Positions 16,839 through 25,303 of a DNA stretch of 64,000 bases are shown piece by piece. The stretch is from the NCBI RefSeq assembly GCF_020880975.1, contig NZ_JAJIWP010000005.1, positions 225,264 to 289,263 of the forward strand. Direction: 5' to 3'. This stretch comes from Mucilaginibacter sp. UR6-1 (GTDB taxonomy: Bacteria; Bacteroidota; Bacteroidia; Sphingobacteriales; Sphingobacteriaceae). A program made the position numbers and the translations under genes. Every line of letters starts with the position of its first letter. Positions within the stretch are counted from its first letter, which is position 1. Under the pieces are notes generated by a model. The model was not told the origin of the DNA and made no database searches. It saw nothing but the letters and a program-made list of their open reading frames with translations.

Positions 16839-18131
16839 TTATATCCACGCAGGGTTCGGATCGTGCCCGGCTTTTAATTCAAATATCGTTATCTCGGGCA
16901 AAATACCAATACGCCCGGTATAACCAATAAAGCCGTAGCCCACATTTACATATAGTTGCTGATGATTTTCGTGATAATGGCCTGCCCATTCGTTATATAC
17001 ATACTTTATCGGGCTCCATTGAAAATCATCAGTACGTACGCCGAATTGCATACCGTGTGTATGGCCGGAAAACATGGCATCTATCTGCGGATACTTAGGC
17101 AATACCTCGGCGCGCCAGTGCGACGGATCATGCGAGAGCAGGAGTTTTACCGGCAGGTCATCGGTATCTTTTGTAGCCAGATCCATGCGGCCATAGCGCG
17201 GGAAACGGCTGATAGCCGCCCAGTTTTCAATACCTAAAATACCTATTTCCTCACCATCAACCTTTAAACGGCGGTGTGTGTTCATCAGCAAATCCCAGCC
17301 CATATTTTTGTGGGTGGCTTTCAAATCGTCAAGGTTCCTTTTTTTCGCCGCGGCATCCGGCCACCAGGCGTAATCTCCATAATCATGGTTACCCAGCGTA
17401 GAAAACACGCCTAACGGCGCTTTTACCTTGCTGAATATATCCTGGTAATCGCGCATCTCAGGCGCTATGTCATTCACCAGGTCGCCGGTAAAAAATATCA
17501 GGTCGGGTTTTTCGGCAAGCAACATATCCACACCGCCGGCCACAGCTTTCTTTTTGTAAAAGCTACCGGAGTGGATGTCGGAGATCTGGCCTAACAGCAA
17601 GCCATCAAACTTTTTAGGCAGGTTAGGCAGGTATAACTTTCGGCGGCGTACCTGGTAATCGTACACGCTCGTCATGGATGAATAGCCCATGGCAGCCAGC
17701 GGCACCATACCGGCTAACAAACCGGCTTTCATCAAAAATTCTGAGCGGGGGATGGCAGGTAACTTATTCTCCGGTTCAGTAACGGGCGCGAGTACCGGCT
17801 CCGGTTGCATTTTATTGCGAATGAACAAGCGTTTAATGAAACGCCTGATATCATCCATAAAAATAAACAGTACAAATACTGCCTTAACAATAGCCTGTAA
17901 AAAAAACACCAGCATCAGCGCGGCACGCACGCCAACGTTTATTTTTATGTAAACCCCAACATACAGCGCTATAATAAGCAGTACAGACAGGGTTAAAAAA
18001 ATGGTGGTAAAACTCTTTTTTTGTACAAACCGCCATTTAGGGAATGCTCCCCTTATGCCGCTTATTACATATATATCGGCTGCTAAAAGTATTAAACTAA
18101 TTAAAGTGATGGTCAGGATCTTTGCTTGCAT
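16839..18131 (-). CDS. Membrane-anchored metallophosphoesterase (YkuE/YaeI type)
   Basis: A protein of 430 residues with an N-terminal membrane domain of about four helices, a basic linker with another hydrophobic segment (SEFLMKAGLLAGMVPLAA), and a calcineurin-like phosphoesterase domain. All metal-site motifs are present: GQISDIHSG, FTGDLVND, LGNHDYGD, LLSHDPSHW and FSGHTHGMQ. Relatives act on phospholipid or lipid A headgroup phosphates; the substrate here is unknown. I chose the ATG at 18131, 1 bp after the upstream stop codon; an in-frame start at 18158 would overlap the ATPase gene by 26 bp. Confidence 0.82.
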   Translation of the reverse strand: MQAKILTITLISLILLAADIYVISGIRGAFPKWRFVQKKSFTTIFLTLSVLLIIALYVGVYIKINVGVRAALMLVFFLQAIVKAVFVLFIFMDDIRRFIKRLFIRNKMQPEPVLAPVTEPENKLPAIPRSEFLMKAGLLAGMVPLAAMGYSSMTSVYDYQVRRRKLYLPNLPKKFDGLLLGQISDIHSGSFYKKKAVAGGVDMLLAEKPDLIFFTGDLVNDIAPEMRDYQDIFSKVKAPLGVFSTLGNHDYGDYAWWPDAAAKKRNLDDLKATHKNMGWDLLMNTHRRLKVDGEEIGILGIENWAAISRFPRYGRMDLATKDTDDLPVKLLLSHDPSHWRAEVLPKYPQIDAMFSGHTHGMQFGVRTDDFQWSPIKYVYNEWAGHYHENHQQLYVNVGYGFIGYTGRIGILPEITIFELKAGHDPNPAWI

Positions 18132-18132
18132 G

Positions 18133-19653
18133 TTAATTGTTATACCTATCGTCGTCAAGGTCTAAATCATCGTCCTCGTCGTCGGGCTGCAAATTAAACA
18201 AACTGTTGAACATGTCCGAAAAGGCGAAGCCATTATCCAGAAAACCTTTGTTCAATTGCGAAAACTCGGCCAAACCATGCAGCACAAACTCCATCAGCAG
18301 CAACTGCTGGTTTTCGCTCAGCCTTGGGTGGAATTGTTTTACAAAGGCCTTTAAGCCCGGCACATCGTTCAATAATTTTTTGTACTCGGCAGCGGCCAGG
18401 TTATCAAGGAGCGCTATGGTATTGCCATTGCCAAACCAGTTCACAATCTCGGCATATGGGTTAGGCGACTTTGATTTTTTGGCTTTCTCCGGGTCAGGGA
18501 AAAACTGTACCAGCAGGGTTTTGATAGCTTTGCCGATCAACAGGTTAGCCACCTTAGCGGGGCCTTCCAACTCACCCTCGTAAACCAGCTCTATTTTACC
18601 CGTAATGGCCGGAATAACGCCCAAAAAGTCGGTGATGCGCACAAACGTGCTGGCTTCGCGGTTGATAATCATGCGGCGCTCGGCATTGCTGATCAGGTTT
18701 TCATACGCCGATATGGTTAAACGTGCAGACACGCCTGATTTTTTATCGATATACTCGGAGTTACGTGCCTCAAAAGCGATCTGTTCTACCAAATCCTTCA
18801 CCAGTCCGTCGGCCTCAATAGCTGTTTTTTGCTCTGAGGTAAGCAGCGCTTCCTGCTGGGTGATCTTTCGTGATATCTCGACAGAACGCGGATAGTGCGT
18901 CAGTATCTGGCTTTCTATACGGTCTTTAAGTGGCGTTACTATCGAACCACGGTTGGTGTAATCCTCCGGGTTAGCGGTGAACACAAACTGCAGATCAAGC
19001 GGCAGGCGCAGCTTAAAACCGCGTATCTGTATATCTTTCTCCTGCAGGATGTTGAACAGCGATACCTGGATGCGTGCCTGTAAATCGGGCAGCTCGTTAA
19101 TTACGAATATGCCACGGTGCGCACGAGGGATCAAACCGAAGTGAATTACACGCTCATCCGAATAGGTAAGCTTCATGGTTGCGGCCTTGATGGGGTCAAC
19201 ATCGCCGATCAGGTCAGCCACGGTAACATCAGGCGTAGCCAGTTTTTCGGTATAACGTTCTGAGCGGTGCAGCCAGGCAATCGGCGTATCGTCGCCCTTT
19301 TCGGTAACGATGCTATGCCCAAACCAAGATATCGGGTTCAGCGGATCATCAAATAATTCCGATCCTTCAATATATGGGGTATACTCATCAAGTAAATTAA
19401 CCAGCAAACGCGCAATACGGGTTTTGGCCTGCCCGCGTAAGCCCAGCAACAATATGTTATGGCGTGACAAAATAGCTGTTTGCAGGTCAGGTATCACCGT
19501 ATCCTCAAAACCTATAATACCCTGAAAGCCGTCCTCACTTTTTTGTAGCTGCGTTATTAAATTGGTTCTCAACTCATCCTTAACCGAGCGGCTGCGGTAA
19601 TCCGTTTGCTTTAGCTGGCCAAGTGTTTTTATTTCAAGTAGTTTGTTACTCAT
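18133..19653 (-). CDS. MoxR/magnesium-chelatase-like AAA+ ATPase
   Basis: A 506-residue AAA+ protein. Walker A is unusual but clear (LLGLRGQAKTRIARLL), Walker B/sensor features lie in RGIFVINELPDLQARIQ, and sensor 1 is FVFTANPEDYTNRG. This is the ChlI/BchI-like branch of AAA+ proteins. The C-terminal half (LIGKAIKTLLVQFFPDPEKA onward) is helical and ends in an acidic Asp-rich tail. Such ATPases pair with a VWA protein to remodel or insert metals into client complexes; the VWA partner is encoded immediately upstream (19760-20857). The client is unknown. Confidence 0.85.
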   Translation of the reverse strand: MSNKLLEIKTLGQLKQTDYRSRSVKDELRTNLITQLQKSEDGFQGIIGFEDTVIPDLQTAILSRHNILLLGLRGQAKTRIARLLVNLLDEYTPYIEGSELFDDPLNPISWFGHSIVTEKGDDTPIAWLHRSERYTEKLATPDVTVADLIGDVDPIKAATMKLTYSDERVIHFGLIPRAHRGIFVINELPDLQARIQVSLFNILQEKDIQIRGFKLRLPLDLQFVFTANPEDYTNRGSIVTPLKDRIESQILTHYPRSVEISRKITQQEALLTSEQKTAIEADGLVKDLVEQIAFEARNSEYIDKKSGVSARLTISAYENLISNAERRMIINREASTFVRITDFLGVIPAITGKIELVYEGELEGPAKVANLLIGKAIKTLLVQFFPDPEKAKKSKSPNPYAEIVNWFGNGNTIALLDNLAAAEYKKLLNDVPGLKAFVKQFHPRLSENQQLLLMEFVLHGLAEFSQLNKGFLDNGFAFSDMFNSLFNLQPDDEDDDLDLDDDRYNN

Positions 19654-19659
19654 GGTGTT

Positions 19660-19740
19660 TGTTAGTCCGGAAGTCGGTAAAGACCGAAAGTCCGGATGTT
19701 TTTGTTTAATAATTTTATTCTTTCGGACTTCCGGACTTCT
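19660..19740 (-). repeat. Word-palindrome spacer (GTCCGGAAAGTC type)
   Basis: The left arm (about 19665-19699) contains AGTCCGGAAGTCGG and CGAAAGTCCGGATG; the right arm (about 19722-19757) contains CTTTCGGACTTCCGGACTTC and CTTTCCGACTA. The arms are mostly complementary (about 22 of 32 aligned positions) around an AT-rich loop. It lies in the 106-bp spacer between the VWA gene and the ATPase gene. Confidence 0.6.
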
Positions 19741-19759
19741 CCATCTTTCCGACTAAATG

Positions 19760-20857
19760 TTATCGCACCGTTCTTCTTCTGTTCCTGATGTAATCTTCAA
19801 ATATGTATTCACCCAAACCATTTAACGAGCTGTAAAATGCCTTACCGCCGTTAGTTTCAGTAAACTGGCGAACGAACTGTTGCAGATACGGGTCCTTAGC
19901 GATCATGAACGTGGTGATCGGTATTTTTAAGCGCTTGCATTGCGCGGCCATGTTCAGCGTTTTGTTCACCACCTTACGGTCGAGGCCGATGCTGTTTTTA
20001 TAATAACGGGTGCCTTCTTTTAAACAAGTGGGCTTACCGTCGGTTATCATAAATATTTGTTTATTATGTGTTTTGCGGCGGCGAAGAATATCGGTAGCTA
20101 ACTGCAAACCCGCATAGGTATTTGTGTGGTACGGGCCAACCTGCAAATACGGCAAATCCTGCAAATTAATCGGCCAGGCATCGTTGCCAAACACTACAAT
20201 ATCCAATGTATCCTTAGGGTATTTGGTACGGATGAGCTCGGCCAGTGCCATAGCCACTTTTTTTGCCGGGGTTATCCTGTCCTCTCCATAAAGTATCATG
20301 GAGTGTGATATATCGATCATCAGCACGGTAGAGGTTAGGGTTTTGTAATCCATCTCCTCTACTTCCAGGTCGCGCTCGGTCATCATAAAATCGCCAATGC
20401 CGTGGTTAACCTGGGCATTGTGGATGCTCTGCGTTATGTCGATCTGGTCCAGGCTGTCGCCAAACTCAAACTCCCGGCGTTCGGCATTCTTCTCATCGCC
20501 CTGGCCCGACTGGGGTGAGCGGTGATTACCCTTGCCTGATTTTTTTAGCTTGCCGAATATTTCCTCTAATGCCGACTGGCGTATGCTCTGTTCTGTTTTT
20601 GCGGTGATGCTGAATTGGCCGCTTTTGCCGTCCTCGTTTAAATAACCGCGATCCTTCAATTCGTCAATAAAATCACCCATGCCATATTCGTCATTGGTGA
20701 TGTTGTATTGCTTATCGAGCTCGTTAAGCCAGGCTAATGCTTCTTCGGCATCGCCTGATGTATAATTGAGCAGTTCAAGGAATAATTTTAGCAGTTCGTC
20801 AAAACCGCCCTTGGGTACCTGCCGGGGTATAAACTGTGAAAAACCATAACCACGCAT
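19760..20857 (-). CDS. VWA-domain protein, partner of the MoxR-like ATPase
   Basis: A 365-residue soluble protein. The von Willebrand A domain spans roughly residues 170-345. Its metal-ion-dependent adhesion site is visible as D-x-S-x-S in MIDISHSMILYGEDR, with the supporting Thr in HTNTYAGLQLATDILRR and the Asp in QIFMITDGKPTC. The N-terminal part is helical and charged. It precedes the AAA+ gene and has the ChlD/CoxE-like architecture, which suggests a two-component chaperone machine. No signal peptide is seen, so it should act in the cytoplasm. Confidence 0.83.
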   Translation of the reverse strand: MRGYGFSQFIPRQVPKGGFDELLKLFLELLNYTSGDAEEALAWLNELDKQYNITNDEYGMGDFIDELKDRGYLNEDGKSGQFSITAKTEQSIRQSALEEIFGKLKKSGKGNHRSPQSGQGDEKNAERREFEFGDSLDQIDITQSIHNAQVNHGIGDFMMTERDLEVEEMDYKTLTSTVLMIDISHSMILYGEDRITPAKKVAMALAELIRTKYPKDTLDIVVFGNDAWPINLQDLPYLQVGPYHTNTYAGLQLATDILRRRKTHNKQIFMITDGKPTCLKEGTRYYKNSIGLDRKVVNKTLNMAAQCKRLKIPITTFMIAKDPYLQQFVRQFTETNGGKAFYSSLNGLGEYIFEDYIRNRRRTVR

Positions 20858-20947
20858 ATTTGTCCTTTCCTTGAACTTAAATTAACGGATAATTTTCCTG
20901 AAAAGTTTAAGTACCCCGGTTTTGTGGAACAGGAATGACAATGGCGG

Positions 20948-21844
20948 CTATTTTACTTCTGACAGTGCCGCGCGTATCGCCCTTATCTGATCCTTGGTAT
21001 ACTCGGGGTTTGCACCTCGCCTGGTGGTTACATACGCACCTACCGCGCAGGCTTTTTCCAATACCTGTGCCATTGGCTTTTCCTTTAACAAACCTTTAAT
21101 AAAGGTGGCTAAAAAGGCATCGCCGGCACCTACGGTATCTTCAACCTCTACCTTAAAACCGGGATGTTCGTAAAACTTTTCATCGTGCAGTACCATAGCG
21201 CCCTTACCGCCACGGGTTACACATATTGTTTTAACATGATATTTCTTTTGAAACTCGATCACGCTCTCCTTCAGGTTCTCATGATCCTTGGCACCAACCA
21301 GCAAAATGGCTTCTTCCTCGTTCATCTTCACCACATCAGCCTTGGCGGCCAGTGTTTCGATGGTTGAAAGTTCAAAGTGCGGGGCGCGGAGGTTAACATC
21401 AAATATTTTTAACGCCGGCGATTCATCAAGCAAGGTACGCAATGTATCGCGGGTTGTTTTACCTCGCGATGCCAGGCTGCCAAATACAATGGCCGATACT
21501 TTTTTAGCATGTTTGCGCAAGCCTTTATCGGCTTTAATATTATCCCACGATACAGGCTCGGGTATAATATATGTTGCCTGGTTATCGGCATCAAGCTCAA
21601 CGGTAACCTCGCAGGTAGGTAACTCATTATCGTATTGTATGCAGGTACCGTAAAGTTCGTTGTCTTTTAAAAACTTGGTTAATTCCTTTCCTGACTGATC
21701 ATTGCCGATACGGCTGGCAAAGGAAACCTCAACTTTTTGCTGAGCCAAATGGCGGGCTACATTCATGGGTGCGCCGCCGGCTTTCTTACCATCGGCAAAT
21801 GTATCCCACAAAACCTCACCAAAACAAAGTACATGTTTTTTCAT
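20948..21844 (-). CDS. PfkB-family sugar kinase (fructokinase-like)
   Basis: A ribokinase-fold kinase of 298 residues. The N-terminal signature FGEVLWDTFADGKKAGGAP and the di-Gly region GAPMNVARHLA fit fructokinase-like members. The C-terminal PfkB signature is VEVEDTVGAGDAFLATF, with the catalytic base in GAGD. It is likely to phosphorylate fructose or a related hexose; the substrate is an inference from the family. ATG at 21844 is preferred over the TTG four codons earlier. It is transcribed divergently from the NTF2-like gene; no other sugar genes lie nearby. Confidence 0.85.
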   Translation of the reverse strand: MKKHVLCFGEVLWDTFADGKKAGGAPMNVARHLAQQKVEVSFASRIGNDQSGKELTKFLKDNELYGTCIQYDNELPTCEVTVELDADNQATYIIPEPVSWDNIKADKGLRKHAKKVSAIVFGSLASRGKTTRDTLRTLLDESPALKIFDVNLRAPHFELSTIETLAAKADVVKMNEEEAILLVGAKDHENLKESVIEFQKKYHVKTICVTRGGKGAMVLHDEKFYEHPGFKVEVEDTVGAGDAFLATFIKGLLKEKPMAQVLEKACAVGAYVTTRRGANPEYTKDQIRAIRAALSEVK

Positions 21845-21863
21845 ACCGTAAACCAATTTGGTA

Positions 21864-21871
21864 CAAAGCTA
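21864..21871 (-). promoter_or_regulatory. Candidate -7 box for the sugar kinase
   Basis: TAGCTTTG on the minus strand fits TAnnTTTG and sits about 20 bp before the ATG at 21844. No -33 match was found. Confidence 0.3.
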
Positions 21872-21907
21872 CAAGGTTAATGTGAATTAATTGTTTTATT
21901 TTAGGGT

Positions 21908-22327
21908 ATGAAACATTTTTTGACCCTATTTATACTCCTTATAAGTGTAATTGTTACACAGGCACAGCCAAAACAAGCCATATTAAAGGTGCTTGACAAG
22001 CAGCGCGAGGCCTGGAACAATGGCGATATTGACACCTTTATGCAAACTTACTGGAAATCAGACTCATTAACCTTTGTAGGCAAAAGCGGCCCCACATACG
22101 GCTGGCAAAATACGCTGGATAATTACAAACGCGGCTATCCTGACAAGGCAGCCATGGGCTTCCTGACCTTTAAAATACTAAAAGTTAACCTGATAGACAA
22201 AACCAATGCCTTTGTTTTAGGCGGCTGGAACCTGAAACGCGAGAAGGACGCGCCCGGCGGATATTTTACATTATGGTTCCGGAAAATAAAGGGTGAGTGG
22301 CTGATCGTATGCGATCATTCATCATAA
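21908..22327 (+). CDS. Secreted NTF2-like protein (DUF4440/SnoaL type)
   Basis: A 139-residue protein with a cleavable signal peptide (LLISVIVTQAQ) and a cone-shaped NTF2-like domain. The pattern LDKQREAWNNGDIDTFMQTY followed by W and G residues (YGWQNTLDNY, ALSO FVLGGWNL) is typical of DUF4440/YybH-type proteins. These are small periplasmic proteins or enzymes with diverse, mostly unknown ligands. It is followed 4 bp later by a small membrane protein gene, likely in the same transcript. Confidence 0.75.
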   Translation: MKHFLTLFILLISVIVTQAQPKQAILKVLDKQREAWNNGDIDTFMQTYWKSDSLTFVGKSGPTYGWQNTLDNYKRGYPDKAAMGFLTFKILKVNLIDKTNAFVLGGWNLKREKDAPGGYFTLWFRKIKGEWLIVCDHSS

Positions 22328-22331
22328 CATC

Positions 22332-22601
22332 ATGGGGCAGTTTTTATTCGAATTCATTTTCTATTTTCTACTTCGTGATGTGTTAATTGGCAGCGTGCGC
22401 TTTACCGGGGTATGTGTGCTTTATTTTTGGGGTGCATTAAGGCAACTATTTAAGCCCGGTAAAAAATTATACTCCATAAAAGAATTATGGAGTGCCGACT
22501 TCAATAAAAAAGACCCGGTTATGATGAGCGCTGAAAAATCAGGACAGATCATAACCGGGCTATGTTTTATAGGCGTTTGCCTTTCAATTATCCTATATTG
22601 A
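22332..22601 (+). CDS. Small two-helix membrane protein, unknown function
   Basis: An 89-residue protein starting with ATG 4 bp after the NTF2-like gene. It has a hydrophobic N-terminal helix (FIFYFLLRDVLIGSVRFTGV continuing to VLYFWGAL), a basic central loop (FKPGKKLYSIKELW) and a C-terminal helix (IITGLCFIGVCLSIILY). I do not recognise a family. Its coding region contains a perfect 12-bp inverted repeat (22514-22525/22548-22559). Confidence 0.6.
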   Translation: MGQFLFEFIFYFLLRDVLIGSVRFTGVCVLYFWGALRQLFKPGKKLYSIKELWSADFNKKDPVMMSAEKSGQIITGLCFIGVCLSIILY

Positions 22602-22607
22602 GCCTTA

Positions 22608-23489
22608 TTAAAGCGGCAAGCCATCAGCAAGTGCACGCTCGGCACGTTTAATGGCTACACCTTCGCGGTATTTGGCATATTTTTCTTTAAAGGCCATTTT
22701 TAAAACACTGTCCAGTCCGCCCTTTACAGCAAGGTTGTACACACTGGCAGCCTTCCGGCTTATTGAGGCATCCCAGGCGCGCAGGCTTAGTGAGAATGAT
22801 CCGTCCAGGTACTTCATCCAATGCCAGTAACCGGTTGGCATAAACAGCGTATCGCCATGCTCCAGGAAAACCTCCTGCCCTTCAACGCCATCCAAAGCCG
22901 GGAATTTTGCAATATCCGGGTTAGCTACATCATAATCCTCTAAGGCATAGGTAGCATTGGGTAAACAATACAAACGCTCTTTCCACTTATTCTCAAACAG
23001 TATTACATGTTTGCGGCCGCCAAAATGGGTATGGAAAATGTGCGGCAAGTCAATATCATAATGCAAAAAGGTAACCGAATTAGAGCCACCGAAGAACATG
23101 GCCGGCATGCTTTCAATAAAACCACCCATAAGGTCCTTTGGTAATACAATATCATCCAGCAGTTGCGGGGCGTGCTTAAAAATGTTAAAAAAGAAGATAC
23201 GCAGTTCGGTTGGCTGCGATTTGATCAGATCGATATACTCGTTAAAGGGCATTACTGCTGCCGAAGTATTGATCGGTTTGGCCGGATCGGCCTTGGAGTT
23301 ATCGTAAAGCGGCACCGTTTTGCTGCCTACAATCTCCTTCATGTATTCGGCTGTCCATTTTTCGCGGGCGGGCCAGCTTTTTGTTAAGCCTTTTATTACC
23401 AGCGGACGGCGGGCATCAAGATAATTCTTTTTAAAATCGGCGGCAGAAATATGCTCCACCGTATCTACACCTGAAAGTTTGAATCCCAT
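22608..23489 (-). CDS. JmjC/cupin_8 dioxygenase-like protein, copy 1
   Basis: A 293-residue cupin-like protein related to the FIH/JmjC group of 2-oxoglutarate and iron(II)-dependent oxygenases. The iron-binding H-x-D is visible in TFLHYDIDLPHIFHTHFGG, the Lys that could bind 2-oxoglutarate in GGRKHVILFENKW, and the distal His in DTLFMPTGYWHWMKY. The N-terminus has the family opening KNYLDARRPLVIKGLTKSWP. Targets of bacterial members are mostly unknown. It is a close paralogue of the gene at 23627-24514, with a 137-bp spacer between them; both run on the minus strand. Confidence 0.8.
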   Translation of the reverse strand: MGFKLSGVDTVEHISAADFKKNYLDARRPLVIKGLTKSWPAREKWTAEYMKEIVGSKTVPLYDNSKADPAKPINTSAAVMPFNEYIDLIKSQPTELRIFFFNIFKHAPQLLDDIVLPKDLMGGFIESMPAMFFGGSNSVTFLHYDIDLPHIFHTHFGGRKHVILFENKWKERLYCLPNATYALEDYDVANPDIAKFPALDGVEGQEVFLEHGDTLFMPTGYWHWMKYLDGSFSLSLRAWDASISRKAASVYNLAVKGGLDSVLKMAFKEKYAKYREGVAIKRAERALADGLPL

Positions 23490-23626
23490 ACAAAAAACCG
23501 GATAAAATGTTTTGCCCGGATCGTATAAAATTAGTCTATTTATATTATCAAATGGTTAATTCCGAAAAAATAAAGGGGATATCACCTTTAAATGACACCC
23601 CCATTACAACAATTTTGTTTAAAAAA

Positions 23627-24514
23627 TTAAACAGGCTTACCATTAGCTAACGCTTTATTAGCCCGTTTTACAGCCATATCTTCCTTCCAGTCCATATAGC
23701 GTTTTTTAAAGCGGCCTTTCATAAAATCATCAAACTTGCGCTGTATGGTTAAATTGTATAAGCTATGCGCCTTAATAGCCCATGATTTATCCCAGGCACG
23801 CAGCGATATGGAGAACGAACCATCAAGGTACTTCATCCAATGCCAGAAACCGGTAGGCATAAACAGGGTTTCGCCGTGTTCCAGTATGGTTTCCTGCCCC
23901 TCAATACCATCCAGCGCCGGGAATTTCTTAAAGTCGGGATTTGAAATATCGTAATCTTCAAGCGCGTAGGTAGCAAATGGCATACAGTATAAACGCTCGC
24001 TCCACTTTTGCTCAAACAGCATTATATGCTTGCGCCCATGAAAATGGGTATGAAAAATATGCGCCAGGTCAATATCGTAATGCAAAAAGGTGATTGAGCC
24101 CGCGCCGCCAAAAAACATATTAGGGTATTTATCCAGAAAGCCACCCATCAGGTCAGACGGTGAACGGTAATCATCCAGCAGTTTCGGCGCGTATTTTATC
24201 GGGTCGAACAAAAAGATACGCAGGTCAGTAGGTTGTTTTTGTATCAGGTCAATATAATCGGCAAATTTCATTTCAGCCGCCGAAGCATTGATGGGTGCCG
24301 ACGGATCAGCCTTCGAGCTATCATAAAGCGGCACCGTTTTGTCGCCTACAACTTCTTTTAAATAATCAAACGTCCACTTTTGCAAGGCAGGCCATGTTTG
24401 GGTTGCGTTACGAATAACTAATGGTTTACGAGGTATTAAATAGTTGTTAATAAAATCCTGTTTAGTAATACTATCAACCTTATCAATTTGGGTTAGTATA
24501 ATGCCCATGTTCAC
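23627..24514 (-). CDS. JmjC/cupin_8 dioxygenase-like protein, copy 2
   Basis: A 295-residue paralogue of the neighbouring gene, colinear over its whole length and clearly more than half identical by eye (shared blocks: LMGGF, HYDIDL, HIFHTHF, FPALDGIEGQE, LFMPTGFWHWMKYLDGSFS). The iron ligands H-x-D and distal His are all conserved. Differences cluster in the N-terminal 20 residues and the C-terminal helix, which may set target choice. The pair arose by tandem duplication. The start shown is ATG at 24514; a second Met two codons later is also possible. Confidence 0.8.
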   Translation of the reverse strand: MNMGIILTQIDKVDSITKQDFINNYLIPRKPLVIRNATQTWPALQKWTFDYLKEVVGDKTVPLYDSSKADPSAPINASAAEMKFADYIDLIQKQPTDLRIFLFDPIKYAPKLLDDYRSPSDLMGGFLDKYPNMFFGGAGSITFLHYDIDLAHIFHTHFHGRKHIMLFEQKWSERLYCMPFATYALEDYDISNPDFKKFPALDGIEGQETILEHGETLFMPTGFWHWMKYLDGSFSISLRAWDKSWAIKAHSLYNLTIQRKFDDFMKGRFKKRYMDWKEDMAVKRANKALANGKPV

Positions 24515-24594
24515 AAATAATTAACAAACAAATTTAATTAATTTACATACAACACATATTTATGAAGGTAGTTTTTGACGTATGCACAACAAAA

Positions 24595-24618
24595 AGGGCC
24601 GGCAAAAATGCCGACCCT
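24595..24618 (-). terminator. Terminator of the fasciclin gene
   Basis: On the minus strand AGGGTCGGC-ATTTTT-GCCGGCCCT (9-bp stem, one wobble) is followed by TTTTTG. It lies 24 bp after the stop codon at 24642. Confidence 0.75.
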
Positions 24619-24641
24619 TAACAACGTTTATATTTGGTTAG

Positions 24642-25181
24642 TTAAGGCATTAAAACAGTGTTCACTACGTGGATAACGCCATTGCTTTGGTTAACATCAG
24701 CAATAGTTACCCATGATTTTCCTCCTTTTGCGTCAACCAGGTAAACTTTACCGGCTTCAACTTTAACAGTAAGCTTTTCGCCCTGAACGGTTGTTAAAGT
24801 TGGGTTGGCTGATTTTGCTTTGGCCATTAAATCCTTAGCGCTCATTTTACCGGCAACTACGTGATATGTTAATATTTTGGTAAGCGTGGCTTTGTTTTCG
24901 GGCTTAACCAGGTTATCAACAGTACCGGCAGGCAGTTTGTTAAATGCCTCGTTAGTTGGGGCAAATACGGTGAAAGGGCCTTTACCTTTTAAAGTTTCAA
25001 CCAAACCTGCGGCTTTAACAGCGGCAACAAGCGTGGTATGGTCTTTAGAGTTAACGGCATTATCTACAATATCCTTGGTTGGGTACATGGCCGCACCGCC
25101 AACCATTTTGGTTTGAGCGTAAGCTTTAGGCGTAATTGCAATAGCTGCTAATGCAAACGCCGCGATTAATAATTTTTTCAT
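24642..25181 (-). CDS. Secreted fasciclin-domain protein
   Basis: A 179-residue protein with a signal peptide (LLIAAFALAAIAITPKAYAQ) and a single FAS1 domain. The conserved H1 box is present (GPFTVFAPTNEAFNKLPAGT), as are the YH motif (LTYHVVAGKM) and the H2 region (IADVNQSNGVIHVVNTVLMP). FAS1 domains mediate cell-surface or matrix adhesion in many organisms. It is a single-gene unit with its own terminator. Confidence 0.9.
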   Translation of the reverse strand: MKKLLIAAFALAAIAITPKAYAQTKMVGGAAMYPTKDIVDNAVNSKDHTTLVAAVKAAGLVETLKGKGPFTVFAPTNEAFNKLPAGTVDNLVKPENKATLTKILTYHVVAGKMSAKDLMAKAKSANPTLTTVQGEKLTVKVEAGKVYLVDAKGGKSWVTIADVNQSNGVIHVVNTVLMP

Positions 25182-25303
25182 TTTAATAGATGTTATTTAT
25201 CAATGTACGCCCACTTGTACTACTATGGATTGCGGGCAATGCAAAAACAACATCAATAAGCTGAAAATCAATTACTTATTACAACTCCAAAACAGAGTAA
25301 CGA

